This document shows, piece by piece, positions 44,817 through 55,591 of a DNA stretch of 64,000 nucleotides. Source of the stretch: Annona cherimola (Eukaryota; Streptophyta; Magnoliopsida; Magnoliales; Annonaceae); assembly GCA_030490835.1 (NCBI GenBank), contig CM059975.1:35744133-35808132 (forward strand). The letters run 5' to 3'. A program made the translations under genes and the position numbers. Positions within the stretch are counted from its first letter, which is position 1. Every line of letters begins with the position of its first letter. A model generated the notes under the pieces. The model did no database searches, was not told where the DNA came from, and worked only from the letters and a program-made list of their open reading frames with translations.

Positions 44817-45150
44817 AGAAATGATAAAGAAGGCAACTTTCACATTTCCTAGCTATGCACAAAAACAAGGAGGCATCTAATGATCGGTTAATTAACTGTG
44901 TGCAGCGGGTCCACCTTGTGAACATTCTTGAGTTGCTCCAGTCACTTATAAATGTTGGGGCCCAACTTTTATTCTAAATATTTTCGGTATCTCATTGGAA
45001 GATATGGCATAATAGGAATAGCCAAATTACAAATGAGTGCTCCATTTCTTTTGCAGATATAGTTAACTGGTGGAGAAATTTTTTACATCAATACAAATTA
45101 TCGTAGATGCTAGCAAGTAACAATGTTCCTGATCATACTATCCAAGTGAA

Positions 45151-45634
45151 ATGGAGCCACCACCAAAAGGTAAAGTAAAAATCAATGTGGATGCAAGACT
45201 TAAAATAGAAAGGAGTTGTTGTGGAGTAGGAGCAGTGATTAGAGATTCTGTGGGAAGTTTGATTGCAGCTAAATATTGGTCATACAAGGGTATAATAAAA
45301 CCACTGTGGTTGGAATCTTTTGTAATGCTGCTAGACGTGGAATGGCTAAAGTCTTTAAATTTGAGGGAAATAATTTTTGAGTGATTCTCTAGTTTTATGT
45401 AACATGCTGACTGATGACACCAATATTCTATCTACTTTGGGTCATCTTATTGATAGAACCAAGGATATAGGTAGGACTTTTAGTTACTGCCTATTATCTC
45501 ATGTATCCCATAAGGGAAATTTTGTAGCACACAACATTACACAGATTGCACTTACACATGATACTGAAATGTACACTTGGTGGGATAATTTTTCCCTAGG
45601 CATTTTTGAAGCTTCTTGTAAAGATATTTTTTGA
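45151..45634 (+). pseudogene. LINE ORF2 RNase H remnant
   Basis: The segment reads KVKINVDARL (first Asp), GVGAVIRDSVGSLIAAKYWS and LWLESFVML, breaks frame near 45,380, then gives SDSLVLCNML and SHVSHKGNFVAHNITQIAL. This order is that of the RVT_3-type RNase H of plant LINEs. Frame break and substitutions make it inactive. Confidence 0.78.
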
Positions 45635-46197
45635 ATTAAGGGTGGAGGCTTTTCCTGGTCTAGTCATGTTCTGGGAGCTAGGAAAGTATGCTATCCATTT
45701 TTCATGATTAAGAAAAAGTAAGATGGATGATGAAATTTATGAATTACCAATTTAATATAGCTCCATTAGCATCAATTTAATATAGCTCCACTAGTCAACC
45801 ATATAATTTAAGGTTCGAATCACTCGACACTTATATTTTGATATTTTAATATTGATATTATTATTACTTAATAAAATAAAATATTTATAAAATAGTAAAT
45901 GTGAATCACAAAGTTGGAAAATTTTAAGGTTATGATAAGGGTTCAAATGATTTTAAACATTAAATTATTTTTAAATTTTTCACTATTTAATTCAAACACC
46001 AAAATATTTAGGAATATAATTCTTTTTCAAAAGATTATTCTGATTCGCGGGATTAAACTGCTAAGTTTTCGTGAATTAAGTTGTGAGTTCATAGTATAAT
46101 TAAAAATTTATTTTAAAAAAATTAATAAATAATAATGATAATAATTTATACTAACTTATAAAAAGGAAAGAAACCCTAAGAATTAATATTTCCATCT

Positions 46198-46208
46198 TAT
46201 AAATAGGA
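46198..46208 (+). promoter_or_regulatory. TATA box candidate in the 3' Tekay LTR
   Basis: TTATAAATAGG is followed by a purine-rich leader. The equivalent stretch of the 5' LTR (near 34,220) has lost the TATA core. Position inside the LTR fits the retrotransposon promoter. Function is inferred. Confidence 0.4.
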
Positions 46209-46979
46209 AAGAAGAGAAAAGGATTTTTAAAAAAATACAAGAGGAGAGTTTTTTTTTTTAAAAAAATCATTGTGAAAGGTAAGTAAGCAATGCTTTTAGA
46301 CTTTTCTACCCATTTTGTATAATTATTTTCGGATATTTTATTGCAAAAATATTATAAAAATGCTTGTGAATAACCGATGCTTGAAATAAAATTTTTAAAA
46401 TTATTTTACAGTAACATGCACCTGTCATATCATGTGGTGCGAATGTAATGAATGCATGAAATAACCTTGTGAGGTTGAAATAGAAGGTGATGTTTCTGAG
46501 AAAATAAGGTCCCGTCACCTGACCATGAGGTTCTAAGGAGTGATGCCTAAAAGTGTTTCTAGTACCCTCTAGAGTCAAGCAGGATCATTATAATTCATGT
46601 AATCATTTATAAGTATGCGAATTTTATTAAACAAATTTGCACCTTATTTTCTATGCACCTACTTACTGAGTAATATACTTATATCTTTTTAAGTTAGAAT
46701 ATAGTATTCCAGGCTCAGGATGATAAATCGGGTAGAATTGCAACTCAAGGAGAGACTTATCCCCATTATCTAATTTGTTTTGACTAAAATTAGATTGTAT
46801 CTAGTAAACTGTTTGTAAAATTTTCAGTTATAGACCTTGAAATGGTAAACAAACTTAGTTTACTCTTTTAAAAAATTTTGAGTGAAATTTTATAATTTAC
46901 TGTGAATTGATTCTTGAAGTAAGGTAAATCTCGTGGCATCTTGTATTGGGGTGCTACATCTTCCCTCAACAAGCGAAAC

Positions 46980-47640
46980 TAGAAAACTCTATTATCACTT
47001 ACACGAGGAGCATGAGCATTTAACTAAGGGATATCAGTACTTCAAAGACATAGTAGAAGAAAAGATAAGGGATAAGTAAACACAGTCATGTAGGTCTACA
47101 CTTAGCGTCAATGAGAGAACATTATCTACACAAGAGCAAACCATTGACCTTGGGAATGATCTACATCTCATACGAGTAATATGTACCATAGTAGGAAGAG
47201 TCACGACCAGTAGATTCACCATGGTAGAATTATGCCTGAGAGGTGATGGTGTTGGTGCTCCCATGAAGAGGGCGAAGTAAGGTGTTGTCATTCAGTTCAT
47301 AAATAAGGATGCACGTCCAATCATATTCCTACATGATGACCCCCTCATCCTCACCATTCCCTTGAATAATGTCCTCATCCTAAAGCTTTAGTGAACACTA
47401 GGAGCTCAGTGGATATTTTGTTCCTAGTCACCTGCCAACTCATGGGCATGAGCATACAATACTTGCCCCATTATCCCTCACCTCTCTTGGTCTTTATTGG
47501 CCACACTGCCCAAGTAGGAGTTACCATTCTAACCCTTTACATCAATCGAGGGAACTACTCTCATATCATAGAAATCGATGTCTTGGTGGTGCATTTACCA
47601 CTGGCATACAATGCCATCCTGGGTAGGAGTCCTAAATAAT
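46980..47640 (+). pseudogene. Tat gag end and retropepsin remnant
   Basis: The first 100 bp read LHEEHEHLTKGYQYFKDIVEE in one frame, matching the conserved C-terminal gag segment of Tat elements. An ORF at 47,391-47,639 is the protease, with NTRSSVDILFLVTCQLMGM, then GHTAQVGVTILTL and VVHLPLAYNAILGRS. The catalytic DTG is replaced by NTR, so it cannot be active. The following sequence to about 47,740 (KFPTLVEEGSVREDQQ) is the protease-RT spacer of this lineage. Confidence 0.8.
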
Positions 47641-47740
47641 CTCCAAGCAGTTGTGTCAACATATTCCCTCTACATCAAATTTCCAACCTTGGTCGAAGAA
47701 GGAAGTGTGAGGGAAGACTAGCAAAGAGTAAAGTAGTGCT

Positions 47741-48589
47741 ACCTCACAACCTTAATGTAGTTTACACCCCTCCACCCCTAGAAAAAAGGCGAAGGAAGAG
47801 CAATACTTAGAGGAGCCCAAGGAGAAGGAAAAAACTCTCCCTAGCTTTGGGCAAGATCTCAACTCAAAAGTCACCATTGAGATTAGATATAAGATGAGCA
47901 ATGAAGAGCAAGGAGTCATGTACACAATAGCAGGAAGTCAAAAGCACCTGATGTGCTTGATAGACCCCATCAGAAGCTACATCTTGGTGGGGTCCTCCCG
48001 AATGACAAAGTGTTGAGGCTTGAGCCTTGATCTGACAAAGCTCCTGATACTTAGTAGAGGGTGACATTTTTATTGATGCTTATTCACTCATCCATGTTAG
48101 AGATACTTGACCTTAATAGAAGGTTAAGACTTGCTAATAAAGATCTATGGGGAAGCAGATTGTGCAGATCACCTTAGACAGAAGAATCTCATCCATAAAA
48201 GCCGGTAGACTAATTTTTTCTAATCGACCATGAAATAAGATGCTCAATGGACAAATCTCAAGGCAATTGATCGTAGAACTCACTTCCATTGTCGAGGCTA
48301 GCCATTTGGTTGATGGAGACTTGACATTCTTGGATTGTTAAAGTAATGTGACAATTCCCCATCATATAGGTAGATTACTTCACCAAGTGATCTAAAGTAA
48401 AACTATTAGAAACAATTGATAGAACAGTTATTATATGCTTTATGTGGGAACACCTCCTCTGTAAGCATAGCCTCCCAAATGCCTTTGTCACTAATAATTG
48501 TTGACAATTCGTCTTGACAGACTTTGATATATTCTATTATAAGCATGCCATCATATACGAATTTGTATTTGCAACACATCACCAAGCCA
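47741..48589 (+). other. Degenerate Tat pol region, RT not recognised
   Basis: This is where RT and RNase H should lie. I find no RT motif in any plus-strand frame by eye, and the interval is too short (about 850 bp) to hold them, so most of this part of pol is deleted. Confidence 0.45.
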
Positions 48590-49140
48590 TTGGGAAGTAA
48601 AAGCCACTAATAAGACTCTGTTCGATCTGCTAAAAAGAGGCTAGAAAAGTTCAGGAGATAGTGAACGAACCATGTCCCGAGCATCTTATGGGCTTGCAAT
48701 ACCATGCGTCAAATTCCAATTGGGAAAACACCATTCACCGTTAGTTATGGGTTGAAAGCCATGATTTCCATCGAGATTCTTAAAATGTCACCCAGAACAA
48801 AAGCATACAGAAGAGAAAAATGATTTTTTCCCATAAGTTAACCTCCATCTAAAGGAGGAACTATAAAATTAGGCTCGGATAAGGATGCTTCAGTATTAGC
48901 AATAGATGACTGAACATTTTAGCATAAAGGCGAGATCCTGCTCATTACAAATAGGGGACTAACATAGAGAAAGGTCGAGGCATTCGAGATAAATTTGACT
49001 GAAAAGTTAACCCCAAAGTAGGAAGGCCCCTATTGAATCACAATAATCAGCTTCCTAGCACTTTCATAATTACACAATGGTAAGAAAAAGAAAGAATTTC
49101 AGGCACTTGGCATGTATCCCAAGTAAAATGCTTGAAAAGG
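48590..49140 (+). pseudogene. Tat integrase remnant
   Basis: Frame fragments give ANKTLFDLLKRG, then TPFTVSYGLKAMISIEIL near 48,735-48,770. These match the conserved TPF.L.YG.EAVIP.EI stretch of Tat integrases. Near 48,995, LTEKLTPK-EGPY matches the C-terminal integrase motif. All frames are broken. In live elements this enzyme inserts the cDNA. Confidence 0.7.
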
Positions 49141-49410
49141 CAAAGTCTAAACATGGGAACATCTTACACCATAAAAAATATAACTTAATAAAAACAACAC
49201 GGGCACAACTAGCAACCGTCAATGTTCATAGCATGCCTTTTAAACAAGCTCCAAGTCCAACTCTGGGAACTCATTAACAATTGTTGGAAACAATACTTCA
49301 AAACAAAGTAAAATTGACCAAAGATTAAGTTTTGATGATTAACAACAACTAACTTGAGTACATTTAAAGGACTAATGAGTTTGCCATTTATTTTAAGAAA
49401 CTTAAGTAGC

Positions 49411-50290
49411 CAAGTCGATCCCCAAGTCGACTTGGACTTCGACTTAGGGTGAAGTCGATCCCAAAGTCGACTCAACTATCGACTTGAGAAAGAACCTCAA
49501 AGGCAAAATCAACTTGCAGGTGAATTCGCATCCCAAGTCGACTCCACATGCGACTTGGGAAGCCAAGTCGCAAACGAAGTCGACCTCGCTATCGACTTCA
49601 AACATGAAAAACTGTCCAGAGCTGAATTTTGGGGCACGAAGCTGCCCAAGTCGCAGGCCAAGTCGACTCCAAGTGCGACTTGGGTGAAGTCGCAGACAAA
49701 GTCGACTTCATCCGCGACTTGAGAAGTTCAGACTTCAAAGATGCAGTTTCAAAGCCTATTCAAAGAATCTCTCACTCAAGATCAAAGCAAAGATTCAAGA
49801 TGGAGATCAAATCAAGTCTATCAAGTCTTAAAGACCAACTGAGTCAAATGCAAGGCAAGGCGCATGATTCAACCAAGCAGGACTCAAGCTCTCCTAGGAA
49901 TCACAAGATTCAAGACAATCCAAAATAAACCAAAGGCAAGGACTAAAGGAAGAAAGTCAAGCAAGCTAGAAGCAAAATCAAATGAAGATCAAAGCATTAT
50001 TGGCAAAGACCAAGTCAAGTCACAACCCAAGTCGACTCCATGATCGACTTGAGTTGAAGTCGGAAGCCAAAGTCGACTCAAGACTCAGACTTGAAAACTG
50101 ACAAGGTGAAGTCGCACCTGAAGTCGACTTCACCTGCGACTTGGGTCAAGTCGATGCCCAAGTCGACCCTGACTGAAACTTGAAGTTGCGACGGAGAAGC
50201 GAAGTCGCACCCGAAGTTGACTCCATCTGCGACTTAGACGAAGTCGCATCCGAAGTCGACTCCACATGCGACTTGGGTCGCAACGGTCGG
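49411..50290 (+). repeat. Minisatellite of palindromic GTCGAC modules
   Basis: About twelve modules of about 40 bp, interrupted by a non-repeat stretch (about 49,735-50,020). The typical module is AAGTCGCA, a few bases, AAGTCGACTCCA, a few bases, TGCGACTTGGG. Each module is therefore itself an inverted repeat around a central GTCGAC. They sit in U3 upstream of the LTR TATA box. Confidence 0.85.
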
Positions 50291-50359
50291 ATTTTATTCG
50301 AACGTTGGCGCATTAAATGCGCGCCACCTACCCTCTAATGTTCGGATACCCTCCAAAAT

Positions 50360-50367
50360 TATAAAAG
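50360..50367 (+). promoter_or_regulatory. TATA box of the Sirevirus LTR
   Basis: TATAAAAG lies about 70 bp downstream of the minisatellite, in a GC-richer block, and is followed by a leader sequence. Well placed for the U3/R boundary of this LTR. Confidence 0.6.
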
Positions 50368-50999
50368 GGACTCATGGTGGACGAGGGAAGTAGCGGAGAA
50401 TCATTAAGTGTGCATAACTACCATCTACAAGAGCTTTAAAGAGATCAAGCTAATCAAAGAGGAAGAACTTTGCTTCAAACTGCAAGAGCTCAACTACTGA
50501 TCATTCAAAGCAAATTCAACAAGTTCTTCTCTGCGCCAAACTGCTTCTACACAACTGTAAAGTGTAGTTTTCTTATTGTTTCTTTTGTATGTGTTGAACT
50601 TGATTTAGTTTGAGGAACTAAGATCAAGTGTAAGCAAAGTAGTGTGTGATTGGAGTGTGACTCATCACCTACTTGTGCTGTGTTTTGTTGATGCCTCCTA
50701 GAGCTGGAATCTAGAAGAGAGCAGTGGCTCTAATTGTATTGAGAGAATACAATAGTGGAACCCAAGTCACAAGGAGTGTGAGCTTGGAAGAGTGGAGTAG
50801 GGAGGTTGCCCGAACCACTATAAAAATCCTGTGTGTTTGATTTATACTTCTGCCATTTACATTACATTGCTTTCCATTTCGTTTCTTCATTAAGGGGACT
50901 GGATTAATCCGAGGTTAAGTTTCTGTTTAAGATATAAATTTTTTAAATACCCAATTCACCCCTCCCCTCTTGGGTTTTGCCATCAACTCGGGACCAACA

Positions 51000-53011
51000 T
51001 CCCAGGCCTGATTGTAATTGGCTTCATGGACTTGAATTAAGTGACTTCAAAAGGCTTCATTAGCTAAGAACTCCCTCAAGACTTGCTCCCTGAATGGGAT
51101 GGAAGAATCTTACCCTAAAAAAGTAGGCACCAAAGCTAGTGATTGCTCCATTGGCTAAGATAACTCCTTCAAGGATGAAATCTCCCTCGCATGCACCTTG
51201 GCTAGGACTCAAGCCTTGGCGATATCTTGTTGACACTGCTCAAGGTTTGCCTATAGTTTATTATTGCAAGATGAAAGTAGATTTCTTCAGACACATTTTG
51301 AGCTTCCTTAAACCAAATCAAGCTTGATACAGCTTCGTCTCTTTAAGACATTAGTACCACCCGATCCACAAAGAACATAAGATCAAGAGAAAGTTTGGTA
51401 GCCGAGCCAGCCTACGATGCTGGAGGTTGCTTGGGTTAGTGGAAGTGGGAAAAGTGCATTTGGATTAACTCCTCTTGACTTGTAAGGGTATGAGGGCAAG
51501 TCTCCCCTAGGCACCTTTATCCCTCAGGACAAATGGCTAACTTCCTCCTACATAGCCCTTACCTCACTTGTTAGATGGTCAATAAGAAAGTCTCAAAATG
51601 TGGCCGCTTGGATAGACAGGGTATAGCTTAGTTGCACTGCCTCTTACATAAGATTCTGTACACTCCATAATACCTCCCCAAAAGTCAACACCAACTTCGT
51701 GCTTATAAGCGTAAGCTGTTGTTAGAGTGTTGGCTGATTCACTTGGTGCTTTAAGAAACTAAGTTGACATCAAAGCATGCCCATACATTATTGATCTTAA
51801 GTCAAACAAATTTTGCTTGACGCACCTACAAGTCAAGCACTTCACACTACAAAAAAGATCCTTATAAGAATGATAACATATGACTATGAATCTTGTCCAT
51901 TAGTAGCCCTATTGATAAGCACCTACTTCGTCTTCTCTAGTGAGCTCGAAAAAAGGTGGCTAAGAGCCTCCTCTTTGGCTTCCTCTTGAACAGGCCTCTT
52001 TTCGATCACCGTAAACATGACTTTCTTTTCAAAGGACAATCAATTCAAAAGGTAAAAGGGATCATGATATTGAAACTAATGAAAAAACTTATATGAGAAG
52101 AAGCCCCGCTCTACTGAAAACACATATGTAGACTCTCAGGTAGAAGTAATGCCGGACACACCTTTTCAACCCCTCTCTTCCACTCAACCCCTTTTCCCAT
52201 CAAAGAAAAGCAACACATCATACATGCCCTTCAAGACTTAAGTTCAACCTTTATCCTAGCACCCCTTAACAAGAAGACTCTCAACTACCTTTAAAAATTC
52301 CTTGGAAGGATCTCTCAAGTATGGTACTTTAGGAATTTGCACTTGGTAAAAAGAGTGCATAACTACACTTAGCCATTGGGTCATCCTTAACAACGAAAGA
52401 CTCAGGCATAAAGGGGTAACATGTTAGGGCTTCCAAGTCCATCAAAATTTTTCCTTGATTGGGATGCCTATCTAATGAACGTCTCCAAAGGACAAGATCC
52501 GAACTAGTCATAATCAGTGTAACACTTTTGATAGCTATCATGGCCAAAAGCACAACATCTGTGAAGGCCTAACCACAAAGGCGCTCTCTCTTGACCTTCA
52601 CTCTGGGGTCACTTTGCAAATGGACGCTTGCCACCTTCCTGAGTATCAAGTTAAAAGCCTCGACATCCGTGGTAATGATCCTTAATATATTAGTTGATGG
52701 AGAAACCCCTTGCAAGGTAAGAATATTGTCATTGAATTTTCCTTATTGTCCACTGTGAACACTATGGCCATGATTGCTCCACATTAAGCCTCCTTTTTTA
52801 AGCTTGTACATGATAGAAATGACCACAAGGTGAGAAGAAGCAAGAGCGAAAGAAGAATAGAAAATCTTGAAGAAGTGAGGGATCTACTTCTTGACACAAT
52901 AATGAATAAAAGCCTCCTTCGAGCTAGACAAGATAAGAAATTTCCCCTTCGAAAAAAGGATTTCACAAAAGTATTGGACCATGGGCGAGATTCCGACATT
53001 GGGGAACATCA
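51000..53011. other. Tat element 3' region with a degenerate antisense open stretch
   Basis: No plus-strand domain is recognisable. On the minus strand a nearly open stretch from about 52,760 to 52,270 gives a protein-like translation (for example ILRIITTDVEAFNLILRKVA, then DLEALTCYPFMPESFVV), broken by one stop. Some Tat elements carry an antisense ORF downstream of pol, and this could be such a relic. That is inference, and I do not recognise the domain. Confidence 0.4.
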
Positions 53012-53019
53012 TGGGAACT

Positions 53020-53878
53020 AGGGGTGCTAATGATTATTGTCAAACCGTTCACCCGTCTATCCAACCCATTTATAAATGAGTTTAGTAAGAATTTTTGAAT
53101 AAATGGTTTGTGATCCATCAGCCTATTTAACCATTTAAATAAATAAATAATTAGGGTTAATATTTTACGACTTATTTAGTAATCTGTTTAACTCATTTAA
53201 GTTGTTTAACCTATCAATCCATTTATAACTCATTAAGAAGGGTATATATTTCCTAACCCCTAAATTCATTTTTTATTTTTTTTCCTTCATATACGATTCT
53301 ACAACATCTCCCCTACTATTATGCTATAGCATTACCATCACTATCATTGTCACCACCTCTGAGTGCTGTCAGTAAGATTCTTCTTCCTTATCTATCTCTC
53401 TCTCCCTCGTCTTTGTCCCCGATCATTCGCCTCTTAGTCTGTTTCCTCTTTCTGCTTCTCTATCTCTCTCTTCGTCTTTATTCTCTCTCCATCTCTATTA
53501 CTATTTTTCCATCTCTATCCTCTTTCTCTCTATCTTATCGACTCATCATGAAGATCTAGCTATGCCATCTATCCGATCAGTGCGAGTCTAGATGTGCTAC
53601 ACATTAAATATGTACTACTCTCCCGATGAAGATTTGACTATGTCATGTATCCCATCAGTGCAAATCAATTCACCATGATAACCATAAATAACACACACTC
53701 AATTTCAAGCTAGCTTGGTTTTGACTTATTTACAATATATATACAATTTGTTAATAATCCACCAACTCGCTTATTAAATAGGTTGTAAATGGGTTAGGGT
53801 TGATCTTTTCTAAATGAGTTAATAAATGAATTAGGCTTGAATTTTTAAAAATAGAGTAGGATTGACATAGACCCCTAG
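53020..53878. mobile_element. Non-autonomous hAT element with perfect 8-bp TSD
   Basis: The element runs from AGGGGTGCTAATG to TAGACCCCTAG between identical TGGGAACT copies (53,012-53,019 and 53,879-53,886). Subterminal AACCCATTTATAAATGAG near the left and GTAAATGGGTTAGGGTT near the right form a second, inner inverted relation. No transposase is present. CT-rich low-complexity DNA (TCTCTCTC) occupies 53,390-53,540. It is younger than the Tat element containing it. Confidence 0.82.
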
Positions 53879-53886
53879 TGGGAACT

Positions 53887-54940
53887 TCGCACTAAATCGA
53901 GACCAAAATCTCCATCTTAACAGCTTATGTAACAAAATTATTCCTTCAAAATATGCTTAGAAGAAGAATTTCCTTATGAGGCTAGTATTACCATAATGTG
54001 AAAGATAAATGAAACCCCTAGAGGCAGTGCCTATTATTAGCTGATCAGTTCACATCAATCCGTTAGCTAGAATCCAGACCCACCTTTCAAAATCATGCTA
54101 AGCAATGAATAATTCTCAAGGTGTTGGGGCAACTTGAGTACGGACATTTGATATAGGCATCATTTGTAACATGTGTAATGAGTGGGTGGGGACATTGGGG
54201 AGAAAATATTTTTAAGAAGTGTGAGAGTGATATAATATGATAAAGGTAAATTAGAAATAAACATCATAATTATGTGATAAAATAATTGAAAATGAAGGTA
54301 AAAAATAAAAAAGTAAGATAGTTAAGATGTGAAATTATTTTTTAAAAGTGTGTAGGAAGAAATGAGAGTGATTACTTTCCACCCATGTGTATAACCAAAT
54401 GTACCCATATGCCTAATGGGAAGAGATATGCCCACAACAAATATAGGCTCATAGACAAAGATGTATTCCTCTAAATGAGTTATCGGAAGTTTATCAGCAA
54501 GCAGGAGGAAAAAGTCAAAGGTAAGAGAATGTTTTATCTTACCTTAATTCCCTCCAACTCCCTCAGATAGAGGGCATCGCATGCGGCATCCTCATCTATA
54601 GAAGGCTTCTTTGCGACTATGAGCTTCTCTTTCAAGAAAATCTCTTTTGTAATCTCAATGGACTCTAGCCTCGTGTATGGTTTATTTTTTTCCCAAATCA
54701 TCTCCTTTCAAGACATGAAAAAAGCAAAAAGAGATAGCAAAAAGGCCTTGAAAGGTGAAACACCTCTTGCAAGGGGAGAAGAAGGTTCTTAAAATGATGG
54801 GCCACTCCACAAAATTAGTGAAAGAAATTACCATCAAAGGTGATGAATCACTTTAATCAGACACCATTGCCTCAATTGTAAAGAAGGATCATTACAATCT
54901 TTCTTCAAAAATGAAGCAATGCTTTCACAAAAGTAGATAA
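53887..54940 (+). other. Tat element 3' end, with a possible small MITE
   Basis: No coding domain. Between about 54,140 and 54,410, ACATTTGATATA on the left and the reverse-complemented right end ACATTTGGTTATA suggest a small AT-rich MITE, without a confirmed TSD. The last bases before 54,941 (AAAAGTAGATAA) are purine-rich and may be the degenerate polypurine tract. Confidence 0.4.
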
Positions 54941-55591
54941 TGAGGGCCAAATCAACCTTTCCTAATGCCTACAAGCACAACCCTTGAAGTGCAAAATGGC
55001 AAACGAGCCTTTTTACTGAGTAAGGAACTAAGTAGTTGACTTCACGATGATATGTGTCAAAACTTTCCATCTAATGCTGCTAATCAATGTAGCCACCATT
55101 GGGCCATGTGAAGCTGCCCACCATAAATGCGATTAAGGCGACGCAAAAGATAAAGCCAGATTAAGCCATCATAAGTCATGTGCAATCATCATGATCGAGC
55201 CCTCAGCCTACTAGGAGCCACCCCATCACCCTGCTAAGGATCCGAAGGGATATAGAGTATCTCCCCTTGAGTAAAAGCATGTAAGCATAACCACGATAAT
55301 GCAACTATATAAGACTAAGAACCTCACACCCCCCACATTTAGAGGGAGACCACGGAAGCAAAAGAGATCATTTTATTTTTATATTCTACTCCTTGTAACC
55401 AAACTACTTTCAATAGTAAAACTTTGGTTGTCCTCAGCCTCGTAGTTTTTTAAATGATCTCTTAGTCATGAATCATTCTTTTTTCATGTAAAAAATGGAG
55501 TTTGTCCTCCCATTTCCTATTATCTCTTTCTCCTTCTCAACCAATGTTTTGAGTTCTCAATTCAATCCAGCCAGGCTTTGAACTAAACACA
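54941..55591 (+). repeat. 3' LTR of the Tat element
   Basis: It pairs with 28,378-29,003 as described there. It ends in ACACA at 55,591, followed by AGCTT, a possible partner of AGCAA before the 5' LTR. It contains no insertions. Confidence 0.72.

Larger units (their letters stand above)
39672..45714 (+). mobile_element. Second plant LINE (L1 type), heavily mutated, in the 3' Tekay LTR
   Basis: Plus-strand order is ORF1 (DUF4283 and CCHC knuckle), endonuclease, RT, zf-RVT and RNase H, the same architecture as the LINE at 10,934-16,736. The flanks AAAGTAAGGTGAATGATATGA (39,651) and AAAGTAAGATGGATGATGA (45,715) form a decayed TSD. The other LTR shows the unoccupied site near 32,560 (AAAGTAAGATGAATGAT). 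There is no obvious poly(A) tail. Dozens of stops and shifts indicate an older insertion than the first LINE. Confidence 0.85.
30489..46958 (+). mobile_element. Tekay-type chromovirus (Ty3/gypsy) nested in the Tat element
   Basis: Two related 3-kb LTRs start TGTAATG (30,489 and 37,947). The 3' copy ends GGGGTGCTACA at 46,958. The flanks TCTCC (30,484-30,488) and TCTTC (46,959-46,963) form a 5-bp TSD with one C-to-T change. The internal region holds RT, RNase H, integrase and a chromodomain-like end, but no PBS, gag or protease. These are lost in a deletion at about 34,910-34,966. Nested inside are a MITE, a Mutator-like element, a SINE and a LINE. Confidence 0.82.
37947..46958 (+). repeat. 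3' LTR of the Tekay-type element, split by a LINE
   Basis: It starts TGTAATGACTGCG and ends GTATTGGGGTGCTACA. It matches the 5' LTR in order, for example ACATTAATTACTATTAAAAT, the CTAAAGAAATG segment, CACAAAGTAAG, and after the LINE GAATTACCAATTTA, TTCTATGCACCTACTTA and TCTAGTAAACT. The LINE at 39,672-45,714 divides it. Without it the LTR is about 3.0 kb. Confidence 0.8.
49282..50999 (+). mobile_element. Sirevirus-type (Ty1/copia) LTR, probably solo
   Basis: It starts TGTTGGAAACAATAC and ends CTCGGGACCAACA, with inverted TGTTGG/CCAACA termini. The U3 part is a GTCGAC minisatellite, followed by GCGCATTAAATGCGC, a TATA box and a leader. Near the end comes CCCAATTCACCCCTCCCCTCTTGGG, a stretch typical of Sirevirus LTRs. 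It matches the minus-strand LTR at 62,347-63,917. No internal sequence adjoins it. The 5-bp flanks (ACAAT and TCCCA) do not match, so a recombined or truncated copy is possible. Confidence 0.75.
28378..55591 (+). mobile_element. Tat-lineage Ty3/gypsy retrotransposon, host of the large nest
   Basis: Two related LTRs bound it (28,378-29,003 and 54,941-55,591), both starting TGAGGGCCAAATC. Between them in order are a decayed PBS, gag, a 16.5-kb Tekay insertion, gag end and protease, integrase and a long 3' non-coding region. The flanks AGCAA and AGCTT may be a decayed 5-bp TSD, but this is weak. RT and RNase H were not recognised and appear deleted between about 47,700 and 48,580. LTR divergence is easy to see by eye, so this is the oldest layer of the nest. 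Its remaining length without insertions is about 8 kb. Confidence 0.75.

Noticed and set aside
49282..50999. CRISPR-like array from the regular AAGTCG repeats
   Set aside because: Repeats and spacers are not uniform, modules are palindromic minisatellite units in an LTR, and the genome is a plant's.
49282..50999. Clean solo LTR with TSD
   Set aside because: The 5-bp flanks ACAAT and TCCCA do not match, so a simple solo-LTR origin is not shown.
53390..53545. 70-codon ORF rich in Ser/Leu
   Set aside because: It is the translation of a TCTCTC low-complexity run inside a hAT element.
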